Shown here: piece by piece, positions 15,725-24,568 of the stretch
How the letters are laid out: the number at the start of each line of letters is the position of its first letter
Numbering within the stretch: position 1 is the first letter of the stretch
Source: Candidatus Leptofilum proximum
GTDB lineage: Bacteria; Chloroflexota; Anaerolineae; Promineifilales; Promineifilaceae
Direction of reading: 5' to 3'
DNA: 64,000 nt
NCBI GenBank assembly: GCA_016710325.1
Contig: JADJXK010000002.1
Location: 5,518,001-5,582,000, forward strand
Notes under the pieces: model-generated
Databases searched by the model: none
The model's input: the letters and a program-made list of their open reading frames with translations, nothing else
Told to the model about the DNA's origin: nothing
Position numbers and translations under genes: made by a program

Positions 15725-16318
15725 ATGGACGAGTTAACCTTTAATTTTGGCGCCAAGGTTCATTGTGTTGATGATGCCTATGGTTCTTTAGGCAAAGTAG
15801 CCATCAATCCAGACACCTTAGAAGTTGTTGGCCTGATTGTAGAAAATGGTTTACTGCTCAAACGAGCCCGCGTGGTGCCCCTGTCGATGGTTTCGGCCAT
15901 TAGCGAGGAAGGCATTTATCTCACCGTCTCCTGTGAGGACGCCACGCAGCTGCTTGAGTATCGGGAAACTAAAATGGAACGCCCGGCCGATGTTGCGGGC
16001 CAGGCCGTGAACCTGGATACCACCTATTCTACGATGCCGGTGGTGCCGATGGTCACCGAGATTGTGCGCGAAGGGATTTCGCCGGAGCTGAAGGTTTTGT
16101 CGCCGCATACGGCCGTACAAACCACAGAAGGCACCGTGGCCAAACTTCATGGCGTGCAGGCCTGGGTGGCCAATAAAAAAGTAAGCGGCATTATGACCCG
16201 GCAAGGGGTGCTTTTTCCCGAAACCGGCGTCGTGCCCATCCACGAAATCGAGCGATTTGGTGACGATGCCGTTCTTTTGCGGTCTCACCAACCCGTTGCC
16301 TCAACTTTGAATGAATAA
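15725..16318 (+). CDS. PRC-barrel domain protein
   Basis: 197 residues from ATG 15725, which has GGAGGT just upstream; an in-frame ATG at 15662 lacks a ribosome site. Two PRC-barrel-like modules are visible: residues about 5-75 ('FGAKVHCVDDAYGSLGKVAI') and about 110-190 ('TAVQTTEGTVAKLHGV'). PRC barrels are small beta-barrels found in RimM, photosynthetic reaction-centre H subunits and stand-alone stress or surface-associated proteins. The standalone double form is common in Chloroflexota and Cyanobacteria; its biochemical role is not known. No signal peptide. Confidence 0.75.
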   Translation: MDELTFNFGAKVHCVDDAYGSLGKVAINPDTLEVVGLIVENGLLLKRARVVPLSMVSAISEEGIYLTVSCEDATQLLEYRETKMERPADVAGQAVNLDTTYSTMPVVPMVTEIVREGISPELKVLSPHTAVQTTEGTVAKLHGVQAWVANKKVSGIMTRQGVLFPETGVVPIHEIERFGDDAVLLRSHQPVASTLNE

Positions 16319-16372
16319 TCATTCGTGTAGGCGGCGGGCTTAAAATACCCAAATCCCCCTCCCTCCTAAACT

Positions 16373-16417
16373 GCCTGGCTGTCTTTTCTCTAGCAAAAAG
16401 ACAGCCAGGCATGTTTT
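16373..16417 (+). terminator. Terminator hairpin after the PRC-barrel gene
   Basis: GCCTGGCTGTCTTTT (16373-16387) pairs with AAAAAGACAGCCAGGC (16395-16410), followed by ATGTTTTC. It sits 55 bp past the stop codon. Confidence 0.75.
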
Positions 16418-16485
16418 CACTGGAGAACGCTCTCCATCTTTATCAAAGGTTGGTTGTAAAAATTCCAAGTTAAGAAAAGGCGATT

Positions 16486-18300
16486 ATGGCGATGCTGGCT
16501 TCTTTGACCCTGCAACAAATTATCCTGCTGCTGATGCTGGCAGTCGTGTTTGTTTTGCTGCTTACGGAACGGATTCGCATTGACATCACGGCCGTTCTCA
16601 TCATCGTGGCCCTGGCGGCGTTTCGGCTGCTGACGCCAGAGGAAGCGCTGTCTGGGTTTAGCAGCGAACCGGCCATTGTGGTAGCGGCCGTTTTTGTGCT
16701 GAGCGCTGGCTGGTTCCACACTGGCCTTTCCGACAGGCTAGGCAGCCTGATTGGCCGTCTGGCCGGACAAAACTACAGCCGGATGATCGCGGTAATCATG
16801 ACGGCCGTTGCTGCCCTGTCTGCTTTTACCCATCACCTGACGATTACGGCCGTTATGCTGCCCGTTACCCTCAAGCTCAGCCGCGATAACGACATTCCCG
16901 CCTCGAAGCTGCTCATGCCTATGTCCTTTGCCGCCTCGCTGGGCACCACCATCACCCTCATCGGCGCACCCGCCTTCCTGATTGCCGACAGCCTGCTGCG
17001 CCAGGCTGGGAATGCTGGCCTGAGCATCTTCTCGATTGCCCCGATTGGACTGGCGCTTTCCCTGGTGGGTGTGCTGTATGTGCTGCTGATCGGCCGTTTT
17101 CTCCTCCCTGCCCGCCAAAACGGGGACGATGGCCAGGACAGCTTTCGCCTGGATGGGTACTACACGGAAATTATCGTGTCAGAGGAATCACCCATGGTGG
17201 GCAGCAGGATGGACGAGGTGGAAGCCAATGAAGATCTGCCCTTCCAGGTGGTGGGCTGGCTGCGACACGGCCGTCCCCGCAGCCAGCCGTTTGGCGTCAA
17301 GCGCGTGAAGGCCGGTGATGTTTTGATGGTGCGCACGACGCCTGAAGGTTTTGCCACGATTGAGCGAGCGCCGGGCCTGAGGCTGCTGCCTATCAGCAAG
17401 TTTGCCGATGGCGCGATTACCCTCGGCGATAATGATGACGAAGAATCGGAGAAGTTGGTGCAGGCTATTGTTGCCCCAGGGTCGGACCTGGTAGGGCGCA
17501 CCTTGAGCAAAGTGAACTTTCTGGAGCACTACGGCATGATCGTTGTGGGGCTCTGGCGCAAAAAATCGTGGCTGCGGGCGCAGCTTTCGCGGGTGAGGCT
17601 GCGCGCTGGCGATGTCCTGGTGCTGCTGGGCAACAACGAGGCGTTTCGCCGCGCGGCTGACAGTCGTTCCTTCTTGCTGCTTGTCCCCTTCCGCAGCGAA
17701 TCGTTGATGCGCCACAAGGCGCCGTTGGCGGGCCTCATCATGCTGGTTAGCGTGCTGCTGACGGCGTTTAACATCTTATCGGTGGAGATTGCCCTGCTGG
17801 CGGGCGCGATAGCGATGGTTTTGTGCGGCTGCCTGACGGCGCAGCGGGCGTATCGGGCCATCGATACACGCATTTTTGTGTTTATTGCCGGGGCCATTCC
17901 GCTGGGACTGGCGATGGAAAAAACGGGCACGTCGGCGCTGCTGGCCGGTGGTTTGCAGCGGCTGGTGGGCGGCTGGCATCCCGGCTGGGCGCTGCTGCTG
18001 CTTTTTGTCGCTGCCGCGCTCATCACCCAGCTCATGTCCGATGCGGGCACGACGGCGCTGATTGGCCCGGTGGCCATCTCCCTGGCGCAGGCGATGGGCC
18101 AGCGGCCGGAGCCGTTTGTGGTAACCGTGGCCATGGCCGCCGTGGCCTCGTTCCTGACACCCATCGGCCATCACGGCAACCTGCTCATCTACGGCCCGGC
18201 CGACTATCAATTTTCTGACTTTCTGCGGGTCGGTTTGCCTTTGACAATATTAGTGGCGGGAGTAACGGCCGTTCTCGTTCAGTTCCTCTGGCCCGTCTAA
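16486..18300 (+). CDS. SLC13/DASS-type permease with TrkA-C (RCK_C) domains
   Basis: 604 residues. Two blocks of membrane helices (about 10-210 and 415-600) flank a soluble region (about 215-410) that holds two RCK_C/TrkA-C-like beta modules ('RLDGYYTEIIVSEESPMVG' region and 'VQAIVAPGSDLVGRTLSKV' region). 'SFAASLGTTITLIGAPAFL' and 'QLMSDAGTTALIGPVAI' are the two SNT-like motifs of divalent anion:sodium symporters. The family imports dicarboxylates, sulfate or related anions with Na+; the RCK_C insert suggests ligand gating. The substrate is not predictable. A terminator hairpin lies upstream, so it is probably monocistronic. Confidence 0.88.
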   Translation: MAMLASLTLQQIILLLMLAVVFVLLLTERIRIDITAVLIIVALAAFRLLTPEEALSGFSSEPAIVVAAVFVLSAGWFHTGLSDRLGSLIGRLAGQNYSRMIAVIMTAVAALSAFTHHLTITAVMLPVTLKLSRDNDIPASKLLMPMSFAASLGTTITLIGAPAFLIADSLLRQAGNAGLSIFSIAPIGLALSLVGVLYVLLIGRFLLPARQNGDDGQDSFRLDGYYTEIIVSEESPMVGSRMDEVEANEDLPFQVVGWLRHGRPRSQPFGVKRVKAGDVLMVRTTPEGFATIERAPGLRLLPISKFADGAITLGDNDDEESEKLVQAIVAPGSDLVGRTLSKVNFLEHYGMIVVGLWRKKSWLRAQLSRVRLRAGDVLVLLGNNEAFRRAADSRSFLLLVPFRSESLMRHKAPLAGLIMLVSVLLTAFNILSVEIALLAGAIAMVLCGCLTAQRAYRAIDTRIFVFIAGAIPLGLAMEKTGTSALLAGGLQRLVGGWHPGWALLLLFVAAALITQLMSDAGTTALIGPVAISLAQAMGQRPEPFVVTVAMAAVASFLTPIGHHGNLLIYGPADYQFSDFLRVGLPLTILVAGVTAVLVQFLWPV

Positions 18301-18316
18301 AAAATCCCATATCCTT

Positions 18317-18371
18317 GAGGAGTTCGCATCCTCAGATGCGAACGGTGGGCATCTGAGGATGCCCACTCCTC
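18317..18371. repeat. Cruciform-forming intergenic repeat between the SLC13 and sucB genes
   Basis: Outer arms GAGGAGT (18317-18323) and ACTCCTC (18365-18371) enclose two smaller hairpins (18323-18342 and 18347-18364); alternatively the whole left half pairs with the right half as one 23-bp stem with two mismatches. A 23-bp near copy (one mismatch) of the right half occurs at 61391-61413. Further right, 18403-18424 carries AATTACCC units like those at 40141-40202. Confidence 0.75.
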
Positions 18372-18419
18372 TCGCAAACTATCTTGCTGAGCGTAGCGAA
18401 GCATCCCTTAATTACCCAA

Positions 18420-19679
18420 TTACCCTTCCAGCAGCAAACTTTCCGGATCTTCGATCAGCTCTTTCACCCGCACCAGGAACTGCACCGCCTCACGGCCGTC
18501 CACAATGCGATGGTCATAGCTCAGTGCCACGTACATGATCGGCCGGATGGCCATCTCGCCGTTAATCACCACCGGGCGCTCCACAATGTTGTGCAGCCCT
18601 AAAATGCCCACCTGCGGCGGATTCAAAATCGGTGTGCTCAGCATCGAGCCAAAAACGCCGCCGTTGGTGATGGTAAACGTGCCGCCGCGCAAATCGTCCA
18701 GCGTCAGTGAGCCATCTTGCGATTTTTTAGCAAACTCCTTCACCTGCTGCTCGATTGTGGCAAAGCTCATCCGGTCCGCGTCGCGTAACACCGGCACCAC
18801 CAGCCCTTCCTCCGCCCCCACGGCAATGCCGATGTCGTAGTAGCTTTTCAGCACCATCTCGTCGCCGTCAATCTCTGCATTGAGGCGGGGGAACGCTTTC
18901 AGCGCCCCAACGGTTGCCTTCACAAAGAAGGAAGTGAAGCCCACCTTCACGCCGTGCCGCTCCACAAAGGCGTCTTGACGCCGCTTACGCAGCTCCATAA
19001 CGGCACTCATGTCGATTTCGTTGAAGGTGGTGAGCATAGCGGCCGTTTGCTGCGCTTCTACCAGCCGGGCGGCAATGGTGCGGCGGCGGCGCGACATCTT
19101 CACCCGCTCCTCACGTGGATCGCGCTCGCGGCTGGGGGCGGGCGGTGGGGCCGGTTTGCGAGGCTGGGTCTCAGCCGGTTTGGCTTCTTTGGCGACCGGC
19201 CTGGCCGAGTCCAGCAGTTTGGCCACATCATTTTTGGTCACCTTGCCGCCGGGGCCGCTGCCCTTGACCCGGCTTACATCCACGCCTTCTTCGCTGGCCA
19301 TGCGCTGGGCTACGGGGGTGATTTTTTCGGCCGTTTCCCTGGCAGCTTTCTCTTTGGTTTCTGTTTGAGCTGGTGTTTCTTTGGGTTGGGCTTCTTCTTG
19401 GCCGTCGGCGGATGGCTTTTCGGCAGAGGGGGCTGCGCTGCCGTTGGGGTCGATCGTGCCCAGCACGTCGCCCACCTGCACATCTTCGCCAGACGCCACC
19501 AAAATTTTGCCCAGCACGCCGGACGATTCCGCACCGACTTCCACGTCGACCTTGTCGGTTTCCAGCTCGACCAGCACGTCGCCCAAATTCACAGTGTCGC
19601 CCTCTTTTTTCAGCCATTCACCCACGGTCGCTTCCACAACCGATTCGCCCATTTGTGGTACTTTAATTTCGATGGTCAT
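18420..19679 (-). CDS. sucB: Dihydrolipoyllysine succinyltransferase, E2 of 2-oxoglutarate dehydrogenase
   Basis: 419 residues. Lipoyl domain at 1-77 with the lipoyl Lys in 'ETDKVDVEV' (about residue 43), an Ala/Pro/Glu-rich linker, an E3/E1-binding peripheral subunit domain (about 118-155, 'ASEEGVDVSRVKGSGPGG'), a second linker and the acyltransferase core (about 190-419) ending with catalytic 'SYDHRIVDGREAVQF'. It moves the succinyl group from E1-bound lipoamide to CoA in the TCA cycle. It follows sucA on the same strand, 98 bp downstream across a TTGCAGG repeat. No lpd (E3) gene is in the window. Confidence 0.95.
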   Translation of the reverse strand: MTIEIKVPQMGESVVEATVGEWLKKEGDTVNLGDVLVELETDKVDVEVGAESSGVLGKILVASGEDVQVGDVLGTIDPNGSAAPSAEKPSADGQEEAQPKETPAQTETKEKAARETAEKITPVAQRMASEEGVDVSRVKGSGPGGKVTKNDVAKLLDSARPVAKEAKPAETQPRKPAPPPAPSRERDPREERVKMSRRRRTIAARLVEAQQTAAMLTTFNEIDMSAVMELRKRRQDAFVERHGVKVGFTSFFVKATVGALKAFPRLNAEIDGDEMVLKSYYDIGIAVGAEEGLVVPVLRDADRMSFATIEQQVKEFAKKSQDGSLTLDDLRGGTFTITNGGVFGSMLSTPILNPPQVGILGLHNIVERPVVINGEMAIRPIMYVALSYDHRIVDGREAVQFLVRVKELIEDPESLLLEG

Positions 19680-19698
19680 TGATTCCTCGTTATTGAGA

Positions 19699-19782
19699 GT
19701 GGGAGGTTAAATGTTGCAGGTTGCAGGTTGCAGGTAGAAAATTGATTTGCCACTTGCCACTTGCTACTTGCCACCTCTCACT
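19699..19782. repeat. Intergenic repeat, TTGCAGG/TTGCCAC heptamer family
   Basis: Three tandem TTGCAGG units are followed by three to four CACTTGC/TACTTGC units. It lies between sucA and sucB, reaching into the sucA stop region. A sister copy is at 46943-47017 before a glycosyltransferase gene. Confidence 0.75.
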
Positions 19783-22600
19783 TCTTTTTCTCTTCAAATG
19801 CAAACGCAAATTCCGTAATTGCCTTTTGGTTGCGGCGGTGCCAGGCGCTGGAGCCTTCGGCTGGGCTGGAGCGGGCGGGACGGCCGATGTAGCGCAGGGG
19901 GTAACGGCCGTTGATCACCCCCTCCAATCGCCAGCGCATAAATTCCCAACCGCCCATGTTGGCCGGTTCCTCTTGGAGCCAGACCACTTCCTCCAGGTTC
20001 GGGTAGCGGCTCAGCACCGCTTCGATTTCTGCTTCGGGGAAGCTGTAGAGCTGCTCCACGCGGGCCAGTGCCACGTTAAACTGTTCTTGAGTGTCCTGCA
20101 CCGCCGCCAGATCCACATACACCTTGCCGCTGCACAGCACCAGGCGGCGCACCCCGGCGACGTTGTTGTCAGTCGTTTTGGGGTCGTCGATGACCGGCTG
20201 CCAGCTGCCTTCGGCCAGCTCGGCCAGGGTGGAGGCAGCCAGCGGGTGGCGCAGCAGGCTCTTGGGCGTCATCACGATTAGCGGCAGCGGATCGGTAACC
20301 AGCAGGGCTGCCTGCCGTCGCAGCAGGTGGAAGTACTGCGCGGCCGTGGTGGGGTAGACGATGCGCATGTTGGTTTTGGCCGCCAGCTGCAAAAAGCGCT
20401 CCAACCGGCCGGACGAGTGGTCCGGCCCTTGCCCTTCGTAGCCGTGTGGCAGCAGCAGCACCAGCGAGGGCGTCTGCTCCCACTTGGCGTAGCCGCTGAC
20501 CACGTATTCATCGATAATCGCCTGGGCCGTGTTGATGAAGTCACCGTACTGCGCTTCCCAAATCACCAGCCGCTCCGGTGCTTCGATGTTGTAGCCATAC
20601 TCAAAACCAATCGCCGCATTTTCTGAAAGCGGGCTGTTGCGGATTTCGAAGGCGGCTTTGGCCTGGGGGATGTGCTGGAGGGGGATGTAGACACGGCCGT
20701 TTTCCCCATCGCGTAATAAAGCATGACGGTGGCTAAAGGTGCCGCGCTCCACGTCCTCACCCGTCAGGCGAATGGCCGTGCCGTCGGCCAAAATGGAGGC
20801 CAGGGCCAGGTCTTCGGCTGTGGCCCACTCGACATTACGCTCAGCATCGTCGTCCAGGGCTTCGCGGCGCTTTTTCATGGCGCGGGCCAGCTTGCTGTTG
20901 ACGTTGAAACCAGACGGGGTTTCCAGCAGGGCGTGGTTGAGTTCGCGCAGGGTAGGGGCGGGAACGGCCGTAGCCGCCGCTTTAGCCGCACCCTTCGGTG
21001 GCAGTTCAGCCTGCGGCTCCAGCAGGTCAGCAATTTCCTCGATTTTGAGCGATTCATACGTCTCCTGCAGAATGCCCATCGTGGCCTCAACCAATTTTTC
21101 CGGCTCCGCTTCGTCCAATTCACCCCGCTCGACCAGCGTGTTGGCCCATTTTTGCCGCACCGTGGGCAGGGCATCCACCGCCCGGTACATGCGTGGTTGG
21201 GTGAAGCGTGGTTCGTCCCCTTCGTTGTGGCCGTAGCGCCGGTAGCCAATCAGGTCGATCAGAAAATCTTCCTGGAATTTCTGCCGGTAGGCGATGGCCA
21301 ATCGGGCCACCTCGATGCACGCTTCCGGGTCATCGGCATTCACGTGCACGATGGGAATTTTGAAACCCTTGGCCAGGTCGCTGGCATAGCGCGTGCTGCG
21401 GGTGTTCCAGAAGTTGGTCGTAAAGCCCACCTGGTTGTTGGCGATGATGTGAATGGCACCGCCGACGCGGTAGCCGCGCAGCCGGTGCATGTTCAACGTC
21501 TCGGCCACGATGCCCTGGCCAGAAAAGGCGGCATCACCGTGGATGAGGATGGGCAGCGTGATGGAGTGGTTAAACTGCGGCTTGCCCGGCTGGTTAACCA
21601 TCGTGCCGCCTGCCCGGGCCATGCCCACCACCACCGGGTTCACGTGTTCCAGGTGGCTGGGGTTGGGCGCCATTTTGATGACCAGATCAATGACGTCATC
21701 CCCTTCAAAATCGACGGCGCGGTGGGCCCCGGCGTGGTACTTCACGTCACCGGTCCAGCCGCGATAGTTGCGTCCTTCGTAGCGGTTTTGCTGGGCGGGG
21801 TCTTTGAACTGGGTGAGGATTTCTTCGTACGGCCGTTTCAAAACATGCGCCAGCACGTTCAGCCGCCCCCGGTGGGCCATGCCGATGAGTACGTTGTACA
21901 CCGCACCTTCGGCCGCCCCGCCAATGATCTCGTCCAGCATCGGCACCATCATGTCCAGCCCTTCAATGGAAAAGCGGGTCTTGCCGGGGAAGATGCGGTG
22001 CAGGAACAGCTCAAACGCCTCCACCTCGGTGAGGCGGCTGAGCAAGGCATGGTTGTCGATGGGAGTGGTCGGCGGGCGGAAGCGGCGTGTTTCCACCATC
22101 TCTTGCAGCCACTGCCGCTCTTCCGGCACCCGCACGTGCGCGTAATCAAAGCCGATGCTGGCGGAGTAGATTTGTCGCAGGCCGTCGATCGCTTCTTTGG
22201 CGTTGGCGGCGTTGGCGGCGGGCGGGCCGCCAATCAGACTGGCGGGCAGCGCGGCCAGATCCGCCTCGGTGATGCCGTGGGTGTCCAGGTCCAGGTCCGG
22301 ATCGCCGGGCGGGTTAAACAGCCCCAGCGGATCGATCTGGCTGGCCATGTGGCCAAACTTGCGGATGCTCTGCGCCAGGTTAACGGCGCCCATAATTTTT
22401 TCGGGTTGGACGGCGTGGGTGGGGGGAACGGCCGTCTCTCTCACCCCAAACCCGTTGCGCCCAATTTCGGCCGGTGGCTGCCACGTTTCAAACTGTTCAC
22501 GCGTGGCGGCATCCACCGAGCCGGGGTCTCGTTGGTATTTTTCGTATAGTTCCAAGATGTAGCCAGCGTTTGGCCCGTGGAACTCTTGCCAAATGTTCAT
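19778..22600 (-). CDS. sucA: 2-oxoglutarate dehydrogenase E1 component
   Basis: 940 residues from the ATG at 22600 ('MNIWQEFHGPNAGYILELYE', the usual E1o opening); a 20-residue upstream extension is possible but lacks conservation. Thiamine-diphosphate enzyme: 'GMAHRGRLNVLAHVLKRP' (about 265-282), 'GDAAFSGQGIVAETLN' and 'NQVGFTTN' are E1o landmarks; 'LLPHGYEGQGPDHSSGRLER' lies in the transketolase-like C-terminal half. It decarboxylates 2-oxoglutarate and succinylates the E2 lipoyl arm. It heads the sucA-sucB unit and, with acnA at 36385, shows an oxidative TCA cycle. Confidence 0.96.
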   Translation of the reverse strand: MNIWQEFHGPNAGYILELYEKYQRDPGSVDAATREQFETWQPPAEIGRNGFGVRETAVPPTHAVQPEKIMGAVNLAQSIRKFGHMASQIDPLGLFNPPGDPDLDLDTHGITEADLAALPASLIGGPPAANAANAKEAIDGLRQIYSASIGFDYAHVRVPEERQWLQEMVETRRFRPPTTPIDNHALLSRLTEVEAFELFLHRIFPGKTRFSIEGLDMMVPMLDEIIGGAAEGAVYNVLIGMAHRGRLNVLAHVLKRPYEEILTQFKDPAQQNRYEGRNYRGWTGDVKYHAGAHRAVDFEGDDVIDLVIKMAPNPSHLEHVNPVVVGMARAGGTMVNQPGKPQFNHSITLPILIHGDAAFSGQGIVAETLNMHRLRGYRVGGAIHIIANNQVGFTTNFWNTRSTRYASDLAKGFKIPIVHVNADDPEACIEVARLAIAYRQKFQEDFLIDLIGYRRYGHNEGDEPRFTQPRMYRAVDALPTVRQKWANTLVERGELDEAEPEKLVEATMGILQETYESLKIEEIADLLEPQAELPPKGAAKAAATAVPAPTLRELNHALLETPSGFNVNSKLARAMKKRREALDDDAERNVEWATAEDLALASILADGTAIRLTGEDVERGTFSHRHALLRDGENGRVYIPLQHIPQAKAAFEIRNSPLSENAAIGFEYGYNIEAPERLVIWEAQYGDFINTAQAIIDEYVVSGYAKWEQTPSLVLLLPHGYEGQGPDHSSGRLERFLQLAAKTNMRIVYPTTAAQYFHLLRRQAALLVTDPLPLIVMTPKSLLRHPLAASTLAELAEGSWQPVIDDPKTTDNNVAGVRRLVLCSGKVYVDLAAVQDTQEQFNVALARVEQLYSFPEAEIEAVLSRYPNLEEVVWLQEEPANMGGWEFMRWRLEGVINGRYPLRYIGRPARSSPAEGSSAWHRRNQKAITEFAFAFEEKKK

Positions 22601-22780
22601 AAAACAGCTTCTTTTCCCATTTTGCGCCTGGCTGGGCTGCCAGACAACGTGAAAAAACATCCAGATTCATTCAAAAAGTATTTATTCCAGATGCTTATCG
22701 GTTGTTGACTCGGTTCTGCGATTGTACCATGAACTCTTTTAGGTGCAGATAGAGCCAGGTACATTTATGGGTTAAGTACA

Positions 22781-24183
22781 TTGGTTACAAGTTAAGGGTT
22801 TGAGGCAATTGTCAAGGGCCATGATTCAAACACAGATGCCTCGTTTTTTCGCTTTCGTTTCACAACACCCAAGTCGATACAGCGGTCTGCCAAATACTCT
22901 GGCAGAGAGCGGTCATCGCCTCGCTCAATGGCTTTGATGTAATAGTAAATTGAGCGGAATACCATCTCAACTGAGATACGCTCAAACGGCAACTTTAACA
23001 ATCCGGCGACCTCGTCACAGAGGTCAATTAACACGGTATAGACAATCCAGGTAGACCAGAGTTGCAGTTCAACCGCGTTCTGAGAACCACACCAGAAGTA
23101 GGCCAAACCAAGCAACCGCTTGATGCTGGCATAGGCGCGTTCAATCGTCCAGCGACGATAGTAGAGGGCGACCAGGTAACGAGCCGGTAGCTGCTCCGGG
23201 TCGAGTTCGTTGGTCAGGAAGCGCCGCCAGGTATTGCCATACAACACTTCAACCAGACGTACCTGCTGGCGCTCATCCCCCGTGCCTATCCAGACAATGG
23301 TGTCGCGCAAGACGGGGGTTTTGACCAAAACTTGGGCTACTTCATATTTCAAATTGCGTTTGGCTCGCGTAATAAAGGTGACGCCCTTCTCAGTCAACTG
23401 GCCAAAGCGGGTGAAGTTGGTATAGCCCAAGTCAAACAGGAGCAAGCTGCCGGTCTGGATGTGCGCGAGAATCGCTTCCCAAACGCTCTGGTCGTGGCTA
23501 GACGCCTTTGTGTCAAACCAGATTTTATCTGGGAGTTGTGAACCCAGGTGGAGTAAAGCGGTCATTTTGCCCGCCAGGGGATGGCTTGCCCGGTCACGTA
23601 GTAGTCCCACTTTACGGATGAGCGCATCGAGGGTGGACCCATCGGCAATCAAGCAAGCACTGAACCGTGCTTGGGCCCAAGCAATTTCTGGTGGTAACGG
23701 TCGTTTGCGCTCTTGCCAACGCTGCTGCATCAAGGGCAACAAGAGGTTGAGAACGTTGAGAAACAAGATAGCTGGCAGGGTGTTGAATCGGTCCGAAAGC
23801 GCTTGTTGCGACACCTTTTGGGGCGCTTCCCAGAGCACCGCTTCGTCACGAATCAGCCGAGCCAGTTCATTCACAGCCGCGATTTGTCGCCAAACGGCGC
23901 TCAGCAACAAGGCCATCATGACTGGCAGAGTGAGGGTGCGTTCGCGCAAACCCATCTGCCGGAACAGCTCACATTGTGACAAGGTGAGCGGTCGGACCAG
24001 GCTGTAAAACAGAGCTTCTACTTCATCGGTTAAATTGTCAACGAGCGGTCTTTTTTGTCTATCAACTTGAATAGCCCGTGTATGCCGGACGGTACTTTTA
24101 GATTTATTGTCTGCTTTTTTCATGCGTGAATTGTAGCCCATTGCTGGCTTGACAACTCACAAAATAGCTTAACTTGTAACTGA
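22781..24183. mobile_element. IS4-family insertion sequence, complete, with target duplication
   Basis: Ends TTGGTTACAAGTTAAG (22781-22796) and, inverted, TCAGTTACAAGTTAAG (24183 leftward): 16-bp terminal inverted repeats with two mismatches. The flanks carry an exact direct repeat TGGGTTAAGTACA (22768-22780 and 24184-24196; 14 bp if the terminal A is counted), a target duplication of the size seen in IS4-family elements. One intact transposase gene lies inside. Native ACGGCCGT palindromes, dense elsewhere, are absent from the element, consistent with recent arrival. Confidence 0.88.
22792..24141 (-). CDS. IS4-family DDE transposase
   Basis: 449 residues, apparently intact. The first catalytic Asp is in 'CLIADGSTLDAL' (about residue 169), the second in 'LLLFDLGYTNFTRF' (about 240), and the C-terminal block 'YYRRWTIERAYASIKRL' fits the Y-(2)-R-(3)-E-(6)-K signature of IS4-family transposases exactly. 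The gene nearly fills the element (11 bp from one end, 42 from the other). An alternative start at Met7 (24123) is equally possible since neither has a clear ribosome site. It cuts and rejoins the IS ends during transposition. Confidence 0.92.
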   Translation of the reverse strand: MGYNSRMKKADNKSKSTVRHTRAIQVDRQKRPLVDNLTDEVEALFYSLVRPLTLSQCELFRQMGLRERTLTLPVMMALLLSAVWRQIAAVNELARLIRDEAVLWEAPQKVSQQALSDRFNTLPAILFLNVLNLLLPLMQQRWQERKRPLPPEIAWAQARFSACLIADGSTLDALIRKVGLLRDRASHPLAGKMTALLHLGSQLPDKIWFDTKASSHDQSVWEAILAHIQTGSLLLFDLGYTNFTRFGQLTEKGVTFITRAKRNLKYEVAQVLVKTPVLRDTIVWIGTGDERQQVRLVEVLYGNTWRRFLTNELDPEQLPARYLVALYYRRWTIERAYASIKRLLGLAYFWCGSQNAVELQLWSTWIVYTVLIDLCDEVAGLLKLPFERISVEMVFRSIYYYIKAIERGDDRSLPEYLADRCIDLGVVKRKRKNEASVFESWPLTIASNP

Positions 24184-24194
24184 TGGGTTAAGTA

Positions 24195-24333
24195 CAGCAA
24201 TTCGAAATATGGCGATTATGAAGGGTTGATGAATTCAAAGTAGCTTCAAAATGCATTTTCCTCCAGACAAAGGCCGCAAACTCTACTGATTTAGGGGTTG
24301 CACACCAAAATTGGTTCAAATTTCGAATTGCTG
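24195..24333. mobile_element. 139-bp MITE-like element abutting the IS (gap 24142-24568)
   Basis: Perfect 14-bp terminal inverted repeats CAGCAATTCGAAAT (24195-24208) and ATTTCGAATTGCTG (24320-24333) are flanked by an exact 10-bp direct repeat GGGTTAAGTA (24185-24194 and 24334-24343). There is no coding capacity. The IS4-type element beside it duplicated a target that includes the first bases of this element, so the IS arrived later. The rest of the gap up to the ATG at 24569 is AT-rich and should hold the promoter of the next gene; I see no other gene in it. Confidence 0.7.
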
Positions 24334-24568
24334 GGGTTAAGTATAGGGTGCTTGGTGGCCTGAATCTAACAAATCTAACAAAATGCTTACACGCGGGTAA
24401 GGTGTAAGTAAGAACCCACTTGTACAATGACTCTATTTGCTATACTGGAACTGAAAGATCTCTGGAAACTCTTCGTAGACAAAATAGATGCCTTCGCGGG
24501 AGTGGCACATGGCAGCTTGTTTTGGTGACGGTAAAGTGTTTTCAGGAAAATGGTACAAGGAGACCCCT

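Noticed and set aside
20723..22549. 608-codon frame antisense to sucA
   Set aside because: High-GC shadow frame opposite a clearly conserved E1 gene; no ribosome site or known family.
22661..22780. Promoter with TACAAT on the minus strand before sucA
   Set aside because: The -10-like box lacks a credible -35 box and the IS has inserted close by, so I could not support it.
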